Shown here: positions 5,564 through 11,329 of the stretch, one piece after another
Numbering within the stretch: position 1 is the stretch's first letter
Layout: each line of letters opens with the position of its first letter
From: Clostridium sp. UBA6758
GTDB lineage: Bacteria > Bacillota > Clostridia > Clostridiales > Clostridiaceae
Direction of reading: 5' to 3'
NCBI GenBank assembly: GCA_002453475.1
Contig: DKGY01000116.1
Span: forward strand, 30,099-41,427
DNA length: 11,329 nucleotides
Program-made: the position numbers and the translations under genes
Notes under the pieces: generated by a model
Told to the model about the DNA's origin: nothing
The model's database searches: none
What the model saw: only the letters and a program-made list of their open reading frames with translations

Positions 5564-6592
5564 TTACTCCACAATTAGAGGTACTTCATCCTTGTCAATT
5601 ACTTCTCCAATGATAGCAGATTTTATCTCTAAATCCATTAATCTTTCCATCATAGATTCAACTTGATCCTTAGGGGTAGATATTAATAAACCTCCTGAGG
5701 TTTGTGGATCAAATAAAATATCTTCTAACCATTCTGGAATATCTACTAATTTATATTTATTTTCTAAATATCCTTTATTGTTATAGGTTCCTGCAGGAAC
5801 TAATCCCATTTCAGCATATTCCCTAGCACCATTAATTACTGGAATTTTATCCTTAAATAATTTTATGGTTATATCAGAAGCTGATGCCATCTCATATCCA
5901 TGACCCATTATTCCAAAGCCAGTAACATCTGTACATGCATTTATATTATAATCTACGATAATCTCTCCTGCATATTTATTTAAGGTACTCATAACCTTTA
6001 CAGCTTCATTGTATACTTCCTCGGATGCAATTTCAGCCTTTATGGCTGTATTAACAATTCCTGTACCTATAGGCTTTGTTAATATAAGTACATCTCCTAC
6101 CTTACAACCGTGGTTTTTAAGAATTTTATCAGGATGTACTATTCCCATAACAGATAATCCATACTTAGGTTCATCATCTTCAACAGTATGTCCACCAATC
6201 ACTACGGCACCTGCTTCTATAACTTTATCGGCACCACCTTTTAAAATCTCTCCTAATACATCTATATTAAGGCAATTAGGAAAACAAACTATATTCATAG
6301 CTACTGTAGGCTTTCCTCCCATGGCATAAACATCACTTAGGGAATTGGCAGCTGCTATGGCTCCAAAGGTATAAGGATCATCTACTACTGGAGTAAAAAA
6401 GTCTAAAGTTTGAATAGCTGCTATATCCTCTGTTAGCTTATAAACTGCTGCATCATCAGAGGTTTCTATTCCTACTAATAAGTTTTCATTTGACATTTTA
6501 GGTAATTTATCTAATATTTTTGAAAGGGTCTCCGGCCCTATTTTAGCTGCTCATCCAGAGGTCTTTGAAAGTTCTGTTAATCTTTTTGACAT
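5564..6592 (-). CDS. selD: Selenophosphate synthase SelD, itself a selenoprotein (Sec14 at UGA)
   Basis: SelD makes selenophosphate from selenide and ATP, the selenium donor for SelA. Read through an in-frame TGA at 6551-6553, the gene gives 342 residues starting MSKRLTELSKTSG-U-AAKIGP. The TGA sits at the position of the catalytic Cys of other SelD proteins, with the conserved Lys three residues on (K17). Conserved blocks follow: ETSDDAAVYKL, DFFTPVVDDPYTFG, ANSLSDVYAMGG, GGHTVEDDEPKYGL, TDVTGFGIMGH and DPQTSGGLL. The ATG at 6590-6592 has AAGGAGGT (6599-6606) six bases upstream, whereas a start at the internal ATG 6494-6496 would remove the catalytic segment. A stem-loop just after the UGA fits a bacterial SECIS. 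Automated callers will split or shorten this gene. It heads the selD-selA-selB group. Confidence 0.96.
6525..6553 (-). promoter_or_regulatory. UGA Sec codon and SECIS-like hairpin of selD
   Basis: The Sec codon TGA occupies 6551-6553. Twelve bases further on, an AGGG/CCCT stem (6536-6539 with 6525-6528) holds a seven-base loop CCGGAGA. The GG in the loop sits 18-19 bases after the UGA, within the range known for bacterial SECIS elements. The stem is short, and bacterial SECIS sequences are not conserved, so the boundaries are approximate. Confidence 0.7.
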
Positions 6593-6598
6593 AGTTTT

Positions 6599-6606
6599 AC
6601 CTCCTT
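6599..6606 (-). promoter_or_regulatory. Ribosome site deciding the selD start upstream of the UGA
   Basis: AAGGAGGT on the minus strand is a near-perfect site six bases before ATG 6590-6592. It shows that translation begins before the UGA and must read through it. Confidence 0.9.
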
Positions 6607-6615
6607 AATCTATAA

Positions 6616-6684
6616 TTAAAATTAAACTTTATTTCTCGTTAAAATTAAATTTTATTTAGTATTAAAATTATACTAATTCTTTAA
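6616..6684. repeat. AT-rich 23-bp tandem repeat upstream of selD
   Basis: Two adjacent 23-base units (6616-6638 and 6639-6661) share TTAAAATTAAA-y-TTTATTT with 18 of 23 matches. A degenerate third unit follows at 6662-6684, keeping TTAAAATTA. The repeat fills the comEA-selD gap, next to a TATAAT on the minus strand (6667-6672) that lacks a good -35. It may be an AT-rich promoter element of selD or simple low-complexity sequence. Confidence 0.5.
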
Positions 6685-6701
6685 TAATTCTATACTAATA
6701 C

Positions 6702-7388
6702 TCATTTTATGTCTACCTTATCTCTCAATTTCTCTAGGGTTTTTGCTCCTATACCTGTTATGTTTGTGAGCTCATCTACAGATTTAAACTTTCCATTTTC
6801 ATTTCTGTAATCCACTATGCTTTGAGCTTTTGTCTGACCTATACCTGGTATTGTCATAAGCTCCTCCACCGTTGCTTTATTTATATTTATCATACCTTTT
6901 GAATCTACAGTTCCTGTATCCTTTTCCTGCTGTCCTTGAGTTTCTATTTCTGAATCCAGTACTTCTTCTCCAATTTTATATATTTTAATACATTGTTCAT
7001 CCTCTAGAATCTTAGAAAAATATATTTTTTCCTCATCAGCTTCTGCTGTAAGTCCACCTGCTATTTCTATCAAATCTCTTATTCTAGAACCTTCTTTTAA
7101 TTCATATTCTTTAGGATTTTTAACAGCACCTTTTATATCTACAACTATCTTACCATTATCTACATTTTCTTGATTCTTAATTTCTTTATTCTCACTTTCT
7201 TTATTTTCATTATTTTTATTTTCTCCACTACCTTTGAGATTTTCACCCTGAAGATACTGTTGATCATTAACAAATACTTCCTTATATTCTTCCTCTTTAT
7301 TATGATTTATTATGTACCCGGCTACCAAAAATATAATACTAAGTATTAATATGGATAATGCTCCTATAATTTTTTCTTTTAATTTCAC
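6702..7388 (-). CDS. comEA: ComEA-like DNA-binding competence protein
   Basis: ComEA is a membrane-anchored receptor that binds double-stranded DNA outside the cell during uptake. The 228-residue protein has a short basic N-terminus, one membrane segment (about 7-27), and a linker rich in Asn, Glu and Lys (about 50-78). An SLBB-type domain follows (about 80-139, starting GKIVVDIKGAVKNP), then a C-terminal tandem helix-hairpin-helix domain (about 166-228) with the PGIG and TGIG hairpins that contact DNA. The start is the GTG at 7386-7388, because GGGAGGTG lies nine bases before it; an ATG 11 codons upstream would place that ribosome site inside the coding region. No competence genes flank it here, and no clear terminator separates it from selD. 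Whether the organism takes up DNA is unknown. Confidence 0.92.
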   Translation of the reverse strand: MKLKEKIIGALSILILSIIFLVAGYIINHNKEEEYKEVFVNDQQYLQGENLKGSGENKNNENKESENKEIKNQENVDNGKIVVDIKGAVKNPKEYELKEGSRIRDLIEIAGGLTAEADEEKIYFSKILEDEQCIKIYKIGEEVLDSEIETQGQQEKDTGTVDSKGMININKATVEELMTIPGIGQTKAQSIVDYRNENGKFKSVDELTNITGIGAKTLEKLRDKVDIK

Positions 7389-7395
7389 TTTAATA

Positions 7396-7403
7396 CACCT
7401 CCC
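7396..7403 (-). promoter_or_regulatory. Ribosome site deciding the comEA GTG start
   Basis: GGGAGGTG on the minus strand has its GGAGG core nine bases before GTG 7386-7388. It lies inside the longer frame that opens at 7421, so the shorter GTG-initiated protein is preferred. Confidence 0.75.
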
Positions 7404-7462
7404 AGTTAACATATTATCCACTTTTTTTATAAATTATTATCGAACTTCCAACTATTTTTTGA

Positions 7463-7468
7463 TATAAT
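7463..7468 (+). promoter_or_regulatory. Candidate -10 of the dac promoter
   Basis: A perfect TATAAT lies 64 bases before the dac ATG. Seventeen bases upstream the hexamer TCGAAC (7440-7445) is only a half match to a -35, so the promoter is provisional. Confidence 0.4.
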
Positions 7469-7520
7469 TATTTATTATGTGTAAAAAAAATTTGTTAAAT
7501 GAAAATTAAATATGTATAGT

Positions 7521-7528
7521 AAGGAGAT
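7521..7528 (+). promoter_or_regulatory. Ribosome site deciding the dac start
   Basis: AAGGAGAT has its GGAG core six bases before ATG 7533-7535. It lies between the in-frame ATG at 7512 and the true start, so the seven extra upstream codons are not translated. Confidence 0.85.
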
Positions 7529-7532
7529 TTCT

Positions 7533-8819
7533 ATGAAAAAACTATTATTTATCATATTATCATTTTTTACTATAACCTTACTAAGTTATAGTAATGCATA
7601 TGCATACACAGAACCACCTTCAATAACTGGTGAAAGTGTGGTAGTTATGGATGCTAATACAGGGGCAGTGGTCTATGGGAAAAATGAAAATACACCTTAC
7701 CCTCCAGCATCTACAACAAAACTTATGACAATACTTTTAACTTTAGAAAATTGTGACTTAGATGAAGTTGTAACTGTAGGTGAACTTCCACCTACCATTG
7801 AGGGCTCAAAAATCTATATAGATGTGGGAGAGAAGATGACTGTAGAAGAAATGTTATATTCAGTAATAATGGTTTCTGCTAACGACTGTGCTGCTGCTCT
7901 AGCAGAGCATATCTCTGGCTCCACTGAAAAATTTGCTGTATTAATGAATCAACGTGCAAAGGAACTTGGTTGTAAAAATACTAACTTTGTGAATCCACAT
8001 GGACTTTATGATGATAAACATAGAACTACAGCTTATGATTTAGCTCTTATAGAAAAAGAATTATTAAATCACGAAAAATATATTGAAATATCTAAAACTA
8101 AATCTACATTTTTAGAACCTACAAATATATTTAAAGATAAAAGACCTCTTTGGAATGATAATAGATTACTTCATGATGCCTATGAATGCTATTATCCAGA
8201 TACTATTGCTGGTAAAACTGGTTATACCGATGAATCTCGTCATTCTTTTGTAGCTTCTGCTTGTAAGGGTGATGCAAAGTTTATAATAGCAATATTATAT
8301 GATGAAAAAAAAGCTTATTATGATGAGGCTCCTAAACTTTTTGATTGGGCCTTTAAAAATTTCTCCACCCAAAAGGCTTTTTCTAAAGGTGAAGAAATAG
8401 ATACTTACGAAACTACTAATGGTTCAATTATTCCCCTGGTGGCCCAAAAAGACATACTATATACTAAAGATAATACATCTAAAGAAAAGCCATCTATAAC
8501 AATAAATAAGGATACACTTAGTAATAAATTTTTTAATAAAGGGGATATTATTACTACTGTTGCGATTAATTATAATGGTCAAAGCTATAGCAGTGAGATT
8601 TTAAGTGGTAGTGATTACGAAGAAGAAGTGCTTCCTGTAGTTGGTAATTTGGTTACTACAAAGAATAACACTATAAGCTATAAAAATCTATTTATGATTA
8701 TAGGTGGAGTTGTTATAGGCATTATTCTCCTAGTATTGGTTATAATATATATAATTAAGAAAAGAAGATTAGCCAAAAAAAGAAAAAAACTTTTCTCTTC
8801 TTACAAAGGAAAATATTAA
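7533..8819 (+). CDS. dacF: D-alanyl-D-alanine carboxypeptidase, DacF/PBP5 type
   Basis: This serine carboxypeptidase (penicillin-binding protein 5 family, peptidase S11) trims the terminal D-Ala from peptidoglycan stem peptides outside the membrane. The 428-residue protein begins with a signal peptide (MKKLLFIILSFFTITLLS, likely cut near A24). It contains all three active-site motifs: S60-T-T-K63 after PPA, S115-A-N117, and K228-T-G230. The C-terminal beta domain runs to about 370. A membrane helix at about 386-408 and a strongly basic tail (KKRRLAKKRKK) anchor it with the tail inside the cell. It is the only plus-strand gene here, divergent from comEA and convergent with the pseudouridine synthase. 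The dacF symbol rests on general similarity; dacA or dacB paralogues cannot be excluded. Confidence 0.95.
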   Translation: MKKLLFIILSFFTITLLSYSNAYAYTEPPSITGESVVVMDANTGAVVYGKNENTPYPPASTTKLMTILLTLENCDLDEVVTVGELPPTIEGSKIYIDVGEKMTVEEMLYSVIMVSANDCAAALAEHISGSTEKFAVLMNQRAKELGCKNTNFVNPHGLYDDKHRTTAYDLALIEKELLNHEKYIEISKTKSTFLEPTNIFKDKRPLWNDNRLLHDAYECYYPDTIAGKTGYTDESRHSFVASACKGDAKFIIAILYDEKKAYYDEAPKLFDWAFKNFSTQKAFSKGEEIDTYETTNGSIIPLVAQKDILYTKDNTSKEKPSITINKDTLSNKFFNKGDIITTVAINYNGQSYSSEILSGSDYEEEVLPVVGNLVTTKNNTISYKNLFMIIGGVVIGIILLVLVIIYIIKKRRLAKKRKKLFSSYKGKY

Positions 8820-8825
8820 TTTATT

Positions 8826-8876
8826 AAAAAAGAAATGGTGCTGCATTATTAATTCATGCAACACCATTTCTTTTTT
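8826..8876. terminator. Bidirectional terminator between dac and the pseudouridine synthase
   Basis: A 21-bp stem (8826-8846 with 8856-8876) has one mismatch and a nine-base loop, flanked by a run of A on the left and T on the right. It ends dac transcription on the plus strand and the rluD-like gene on the minus strand; the two genes converge on it. Confidence 0.93.
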
Positions 8877-8895
8877 ATTAATTTTATTAAATATT

Positions 8896-9795
8896 CTATG
8901 TAGATTGAAGTTTATGTATAAGCTTTGTCATATCCTCTGGAAGATGACTTTTGAAATTTAGAATCTCACCAGTTCGTGGATGAGGCAAAGATAGAGCATA
9001 AGCATGAAGAGCTTGACGAGATATTAATTCTTCATCATTAAAATCACTATATAGTTGTTCTCCATATATGGGGCATCCTACATAGCTTAAATGTACCCTT
9101 ATTTGATGGGTTCTTCCTGTCTCTAAAAGCAATTCTACTAAGGCCCCTACTTTGTAGCTTTCTACTACTTTATAATGAGTAATACTTCTTTGACCCTCTT
9201 CTAAAACTGCTCTTTTTATAGTTTCATCTGTTGGTCTTCCTATAGGTAAGTCTATAGTTCCTTCTTTATTTTCAAGATTTCCATGAATTATTGCTAAGTA
9301 AGACTTTTTGATTAAATTCTTATCCATGGATTTCGCTAGATTCATGTGAGAAAATTGATTTTTAGCTATCATTATAAGTCCAGAAGTATCTCTATCTAAT
9401 CTACTAACTAATCTTACTATAGAATTATCATTATTACTTCTAAAATGATGGATAACTCCATTAGCTAAGGTTCCCATAGGATGGCTTTTAGTTGGGTGAA
9501 CTACCATAAAAGGAGGCTTATCAACTATTAACAAATCATCATCTTCATAAATAACTTGTATGTTTAAATCTTCACCTTCTATATTTTGGCTTTCCTCTGC
9601 ATTCACAGTAACTTCAATAATATCTTCTTCTTGAAGTTTATAATTAAGCTTTACTTCCTTACCATTTACTCTTAACCTTCTATTCATAGCTGACCCACGA
9701 ATGAATCTACCTGAAAGATTTAAACTCTCCTTCATGTAATCTCTTATCTTCACATCCTGGCCTTCTCTTCCTACCTTATATGTAATAACACTCAT
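8896..9795 (-). CDS. RluA/RluD-family ribosomal pseudouridine synthase
   Basis: This enzyme isomerises uridines to pseudouridine in structured RNA, in this family usually 23S rRNA. The protein has 299 residues from ATG 9793-9795. An S4-like RNA-binding domain comes first (about 11-68, with LSGRFIRGSAMNRRLRVNG), then the catalytic domain with VDKPPFMVVHPT, SRLDRDTSGL (catalytic Asp at about 134) and the LLETGRTHQIRVHL signature. It resembles B. subtilis YlyB, YjbO and YhcT more than a specific assigned enzyme, so no gene symbol is given. A GTG start four codons earlier (9805-9807) is rejected because it is part of the ribosome site AGAGGTG. The gene follows ridA and ends at the shared terminator. 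Confidence 0.94.
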   Translation of the reverse strand: MSVITYKVGREGQDVKIRDYMKESLNLSGRFIRGSAMNRRLRVNGKEVKLNYKLQEEDIIEVTVNAEESQNIEGEDLNIQVIYEDDDLLIVDKPPFMVVHPTKSHPMGTLANGVIHHFRSNNDNSIVRLVSRLDRDTSGLIMIAKNQFSHMNLAKSMDKNLIKKSYLAIIHGNLENKEGTIDLPIGRPTDETIKRAVLEEGQRSITHYKVVESYKVGALVELLLETGRTHQIRVHLSYVGCPIYGEQLYSDFNDEELISRQALHAYALSLPHPRTGEILNFKSHLPEDMTKLIHKLQST

Positions 9796-9804
9796 CTTCT
9801 TAGT

Positions 9805-9811
9805 CACCTCT
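9805..9811 (-). promoter_or_regulatory. Ribosome site deciding the pseudouridine synthase start
   Basis: AGAGGTG on the minus strand is nine bases before ATG 9793-9795. The GTG that could serve as an earlier start is part of this site, so the ATG is preferred. Confidence 0.75.
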
Positions 9812-9823
9812 ATTTATAAATAT

Positions 9824-9850
9824 TTAAGCCTCCTTGTTTAGGAGGCTTAA
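9824..9850 (-). terminator. Hairpin after ridA, weak terminator
   Basis: A perfect 10-bp stem (9824-9833 with 9841-9850, core AAGCCTCC) has a seven-base loop. On the minus strand it is followed by ATATTTATAAA rather than a clean T-run. It probably gives partial termination, because the next gene starts only 29 bases later and shows no promoter of its own. Confidence 0.65.
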
Positions 9851-9862
9851 TCATATACTTAA

Positions 9863-10243
9863 TTATTCTACTATTGCTATTACTTCTATTTCTATTAAAG
9901 CATCTTTTGGTAATTTACCTGGTTGAACACAAGATCTTGCAGGTGGATTTGTTGTAAAATACTTTCCATATACTTCATTCATCACTGCAAAGTCATTCAT
10001 ATCCTTTATGAATACTAAAGTTTTAACAACTTTATCTAAAGATGTACCAGCTTTTTCAAGAATTGCTTTAACATTTTCTAAGCACACAGCTGTAGCCTTT
10101 TGTATATCATCATTTACTAATTCTCCAGCTTCATTGATTGGTAGTTGACCTGAAGTGTATAGTAAATTTCCTACCTTAACTGCCTGTGAGTATGGTCCTA
10201 AAGCTGCAGGTGCTTTTTCTGTGTTAATTATGATCTTCTCCAT
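9863..10243 (-). CDS. ridA: RidA family 2-iminobutanoate/2-iminopropanoate deaminase
   Basis: RidA (YjgF/UK114 family) hydrolyses reactive enamines and imines released by PLP enzymes such as threonine dehydratase, protecting other PLP enzymes. The 126-residue protein matches the family length and is a homotrimer by family knowledge. It shows PAALGPYSQAV near the start, YTSGQLP, and the C-terminal signature PARSCVQPGKLPKDALIEIE with the substrate-binding Arg (R103) and the acidic Glu (E120 region). The ribosome site GGGGAGG lies at 10252-10258. It sits between yqeK and the pseudouridine synthase with a 62-base gap upstream. A TATAAT (10269-10274) suggests its own promoter, although no good -35 is seen. 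Confidence 0.96.
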   Translation of the reverse strand: MEKIIINTEKAPAALGPYSQAVKVGNLLYTSGQLPINEAGELVNDDIQKATAVCLENVKAILEKAGTSLDKVVKTLVFIKDMNDFAVMNEVYGKYFTTNPPARSCVQPGKLPKDALIEIEVIAIVE

Positions 10244-10275
10244 TTTATTTGCCTCCCCAAATTAAATTATTATAT

Positions 10276-10289
10276 ATTATCTAGATAAT
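10276..10289. promoter_or_regulatory. 14-bp palindrome upstream of ridA
   Basis: ATTATCTAGATAAT is a perfect palindrome directly upstream of a TATAAT on the minus strand (10269-10274), where the promoter spacer would be. It could be an operator for ridA. At this AT content it could also be chance. Confidence 0.35.
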
Positions 10290-10305
10290 TAAATACCTAG
10301 TAATA

Positions 10306-10878
10306 TTAGTTTCTTTTGGTAACTAATAAATAATTTCTAGCTTTAATGGTATCTATATGCATTATTGAGCCTCTAGATAGTATATACATTATAGTATCTT
10401 CAAAGGATTTTAAAAGGGCCTTATTTAAATCCTCATAGGCTAAAGACCTTAACTCTTCCACACCTCTAAAATTTCTTGAAGGCTCTATGCAATCAGCAAT
10501 GTAAACTATTTTTTCTAATGTGGACATATTTTCTCGCCCTGTAGTATGATATTTTATTGCATTTAAAATATCTTCATCTTCCACATGAAACATTTCCTTT
10601 GAAATATATGCTCCAATTAAACCATGTAAAAGCTGAGGAGATTTGTAATATATATCAGAAATAATTATCCCATTACTTCTTGCTTTATTAATTAAATCAT
10701 TGGCAGAAAAATTTTTGGCACAATCATGACAAAGCCCAGCTATTCTACCTTTATTAGGATTTATCCCATAATGTTTTGCAAGCTCTTCACTAGTTTTCAT
10801 TACACCTAAACTATGGTTATATCTCTCCTTGGTAAGATGAATTTTTATATAATCCTTTATTCTATTTTCCTGCCACAT
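10306..10878 (-). CDS. yqeK: YqeK-type HD-domain Ap4A hydrolase
   Basis: YqeK is a metal-dependent phosphohydrolase of the HD superfamily; characterised members split diadenosine tetraphosphate (Ap4A) symmetrically to ADP. The 190-residue protein matches the family length. Metal ligands are visible in order: H22 (RYNHSLGV), H51-D52 (GLCHDCAKN), H85 (LLHGLIGA), H111 (KYHTTG) and D129 (YIADCIEPSR). It starts three bases after the nadD stop, and its ribosome site AAGGTG overlaps the end of nadD, so the two are translationally coupled. The nadD-yqeK pairing is standard in Firmicutes and strongly supports the call. Confidence 0.95.
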   Translation of the reverse strand: MWQENRIKDYIKIHLTKERYNHSLGVMKTSEELAKHYGINPNKGRIAGLCHDCAKNFSANDLINKARSNGIIISDIYYKSPQLLHGLIGAYISKEMFHVEDEDILNAIKYHTTGRENMSTLEKIVYIADCIEPSRNFRGVEELRSLAYEDLNKALLKSFEDTIMYILSRGSIMHIDTIKARNYLLVTKRN

Positions 10879-10881
10879 ACC

Positions 10882-11329
10882 TTACACCTTATTTCTATAT
10901 AAATTATATTGATTAATTATCTCCTCAACCCCTTGGGGAAGAAGGTAACTAACCTTTTTATCTTCTGAAATTTTCTTTTTTATTTCTGTAGATGATATAT
11001 CTAAAAGAGACATTTCTAACAAAATTATTTCCTTACCATAGTCTTCCTCTAGATCCTTTTTCATTTTCAGTACATCATCCATAGCATATCCAGTTCTAGA
11101 GAATACAACTAAAGTGCAGTTATCTAATATTATATGAATATTTTTCCACTGCCTTAAAGTCATTAAACTATCTACTCCAACCAGGAAATACCATTGAGTA
11201 TAAGGCTCCCTATGGTTAAACTGCATTAGAGTATTATAAGTATAACTTAAACTGTCACTCTTTATCTCAAAATCACTTATGGAGAACTTTTTCTCCTCTT
11301 TTATAGCTTGAGACACCATTTTATACCTC
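10882..11329 (-). CDS. nadD: Nicotinate-nucleotide adenylyltransferase NadD (5' end outside window)
   Basis: NadD joins nicotinate mononucleotide and ATP to form deamido-NAD, a central step of NAD synthesis. About 148 C-terminal residues are visible. The frame is open through the right edge, and the ATG at 11317-11319 is an internal Met in RYKMVSQAI, a segment typical of the middle of NadD. The N-terminal nucleotide-binding motif (GGTFDPxHxGH in the family) must lie outside the window. Visible family signatures are FLVGVDSLMTLRQWKN and, near the end, ISSTEIKKKI, the conserved SSTxIR block with Lys in place of Arg, followed by LLPQGVEEII. It is coupled to yqeK downstream. Confidence 0.95.
   Translation of the reverse strand, partial: RYKMVSQAIKEEKKFSISDFEIKSDSLSYTYNTLMQFNHREPYTQWYFLVGVDSLMTLRQWKNIHIILDNCTLVVFSRTGYAMDDVLKMKKDLEEDYGKEIILLEMSLLDISSTEIKKKISEDKKVSYLLPQGVEEIINQYNLYRNKV

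Noticed and set aside
6009..6329. 106-residue plus-strand frame opposite selD
   Set aside because: It lies fully antisense to conserved selD motifs; no ribosome site or family resemblance.
6497..6592. In-frame TGA near the 5' end of selD read as a nonsense mutation or pseudogene
   Set aside because: The TGA aligns with the catalytic Cys/Sec site, the frame is open on both sides with conserved sequence before and after it, and the Sec machinery is encoded next door. Sec insertion explains it better.
7422..7532. Riboswitch or structured leader in the dac-comEA divergent region
   Set aside because: The stretch is short and AT-rich, and shows no stable stem or recognisable riboswitch core; only a candidate -10 is supportable.
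1..11329. CRISPR array, insertion sequence or phage genes
   Set aside because: No regularly spaced direct repeats of CRISPR length, no transposase-like or phage-like frame, and no terminal inverted repeats were found. The only tandem repeat is the 23-bp unit before selD.

Overview
The window is AT-rich and has the gene content and signals of a low-GC Gram-positive anaerobe, most likely Clostridium sensu stricto. Supporting this are strong AGGAGG-type ribosome sites, Rho-independent terminators, a selenocysteine operon whose selD itself carries an in-frame UGA, and a radical SAM peptide-maturation locus. The species cannot be fixed from the sequence alone. All genes lie on the minus strand except one D,D-carboxypeptidase at about 7.5-8.8 kb.

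Layout in minus-strand transcription order (right to left). At the right edge are nadD (5' end outside the window) and yqeK, nearly touching, then ridA and an RluA/RluD-family pseudouridine synthase. A bidirectional terminator at 8826-8876 separates this group from the convergent plus-strand dac gene. dac diverges from comEA across about 145 bases. Left of comEA is the full selenocysteine set: selD (with a UGA-encoded Sec14 and a SECIS-like hairpin), selA, selB and the tRNA-Sec gene selC. selB ends in its own terminator. The best selC promoter has its -35 hexamer inside that terminator stem.

Just downstream of selC (1-1760) is the most interesting region, which looks like a ribosomally synthesised, post-translationally modified peptide (RiPP) locus. 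It encodes a 73-residue precursor with ten cysteines spaced exactly every five residues, a second 36-residue precursor with three cysteines in the same register, and a radical SAM/SPASM maturase cut by the left window edge. A 22-bp hyphenated palindrome overlaps the likely promoter of the precursors. An 11-bp inverted repeat lies between the precursors and the maturase.

How the genes work together: SelD makes selenophosphate, SelA converts Ser-tRNA-Sec to Sec-tRNA-Sec, SelB delivers it to the ribosome at UGA codons, and SelC is the tRNA. SelD depends on the system it feeds. In the RiPP locus, the maturase is inferred to crosslink the cysteine ladder of both peptides. NadD, YqeK, RidA, RluD, the carboxypeptidase and ComEA are ordinary chromosomal functions: NAD synthesis, dinucleotide turnover, enamine detoxification, rRNA modification, wall maturation and DNA uptake.
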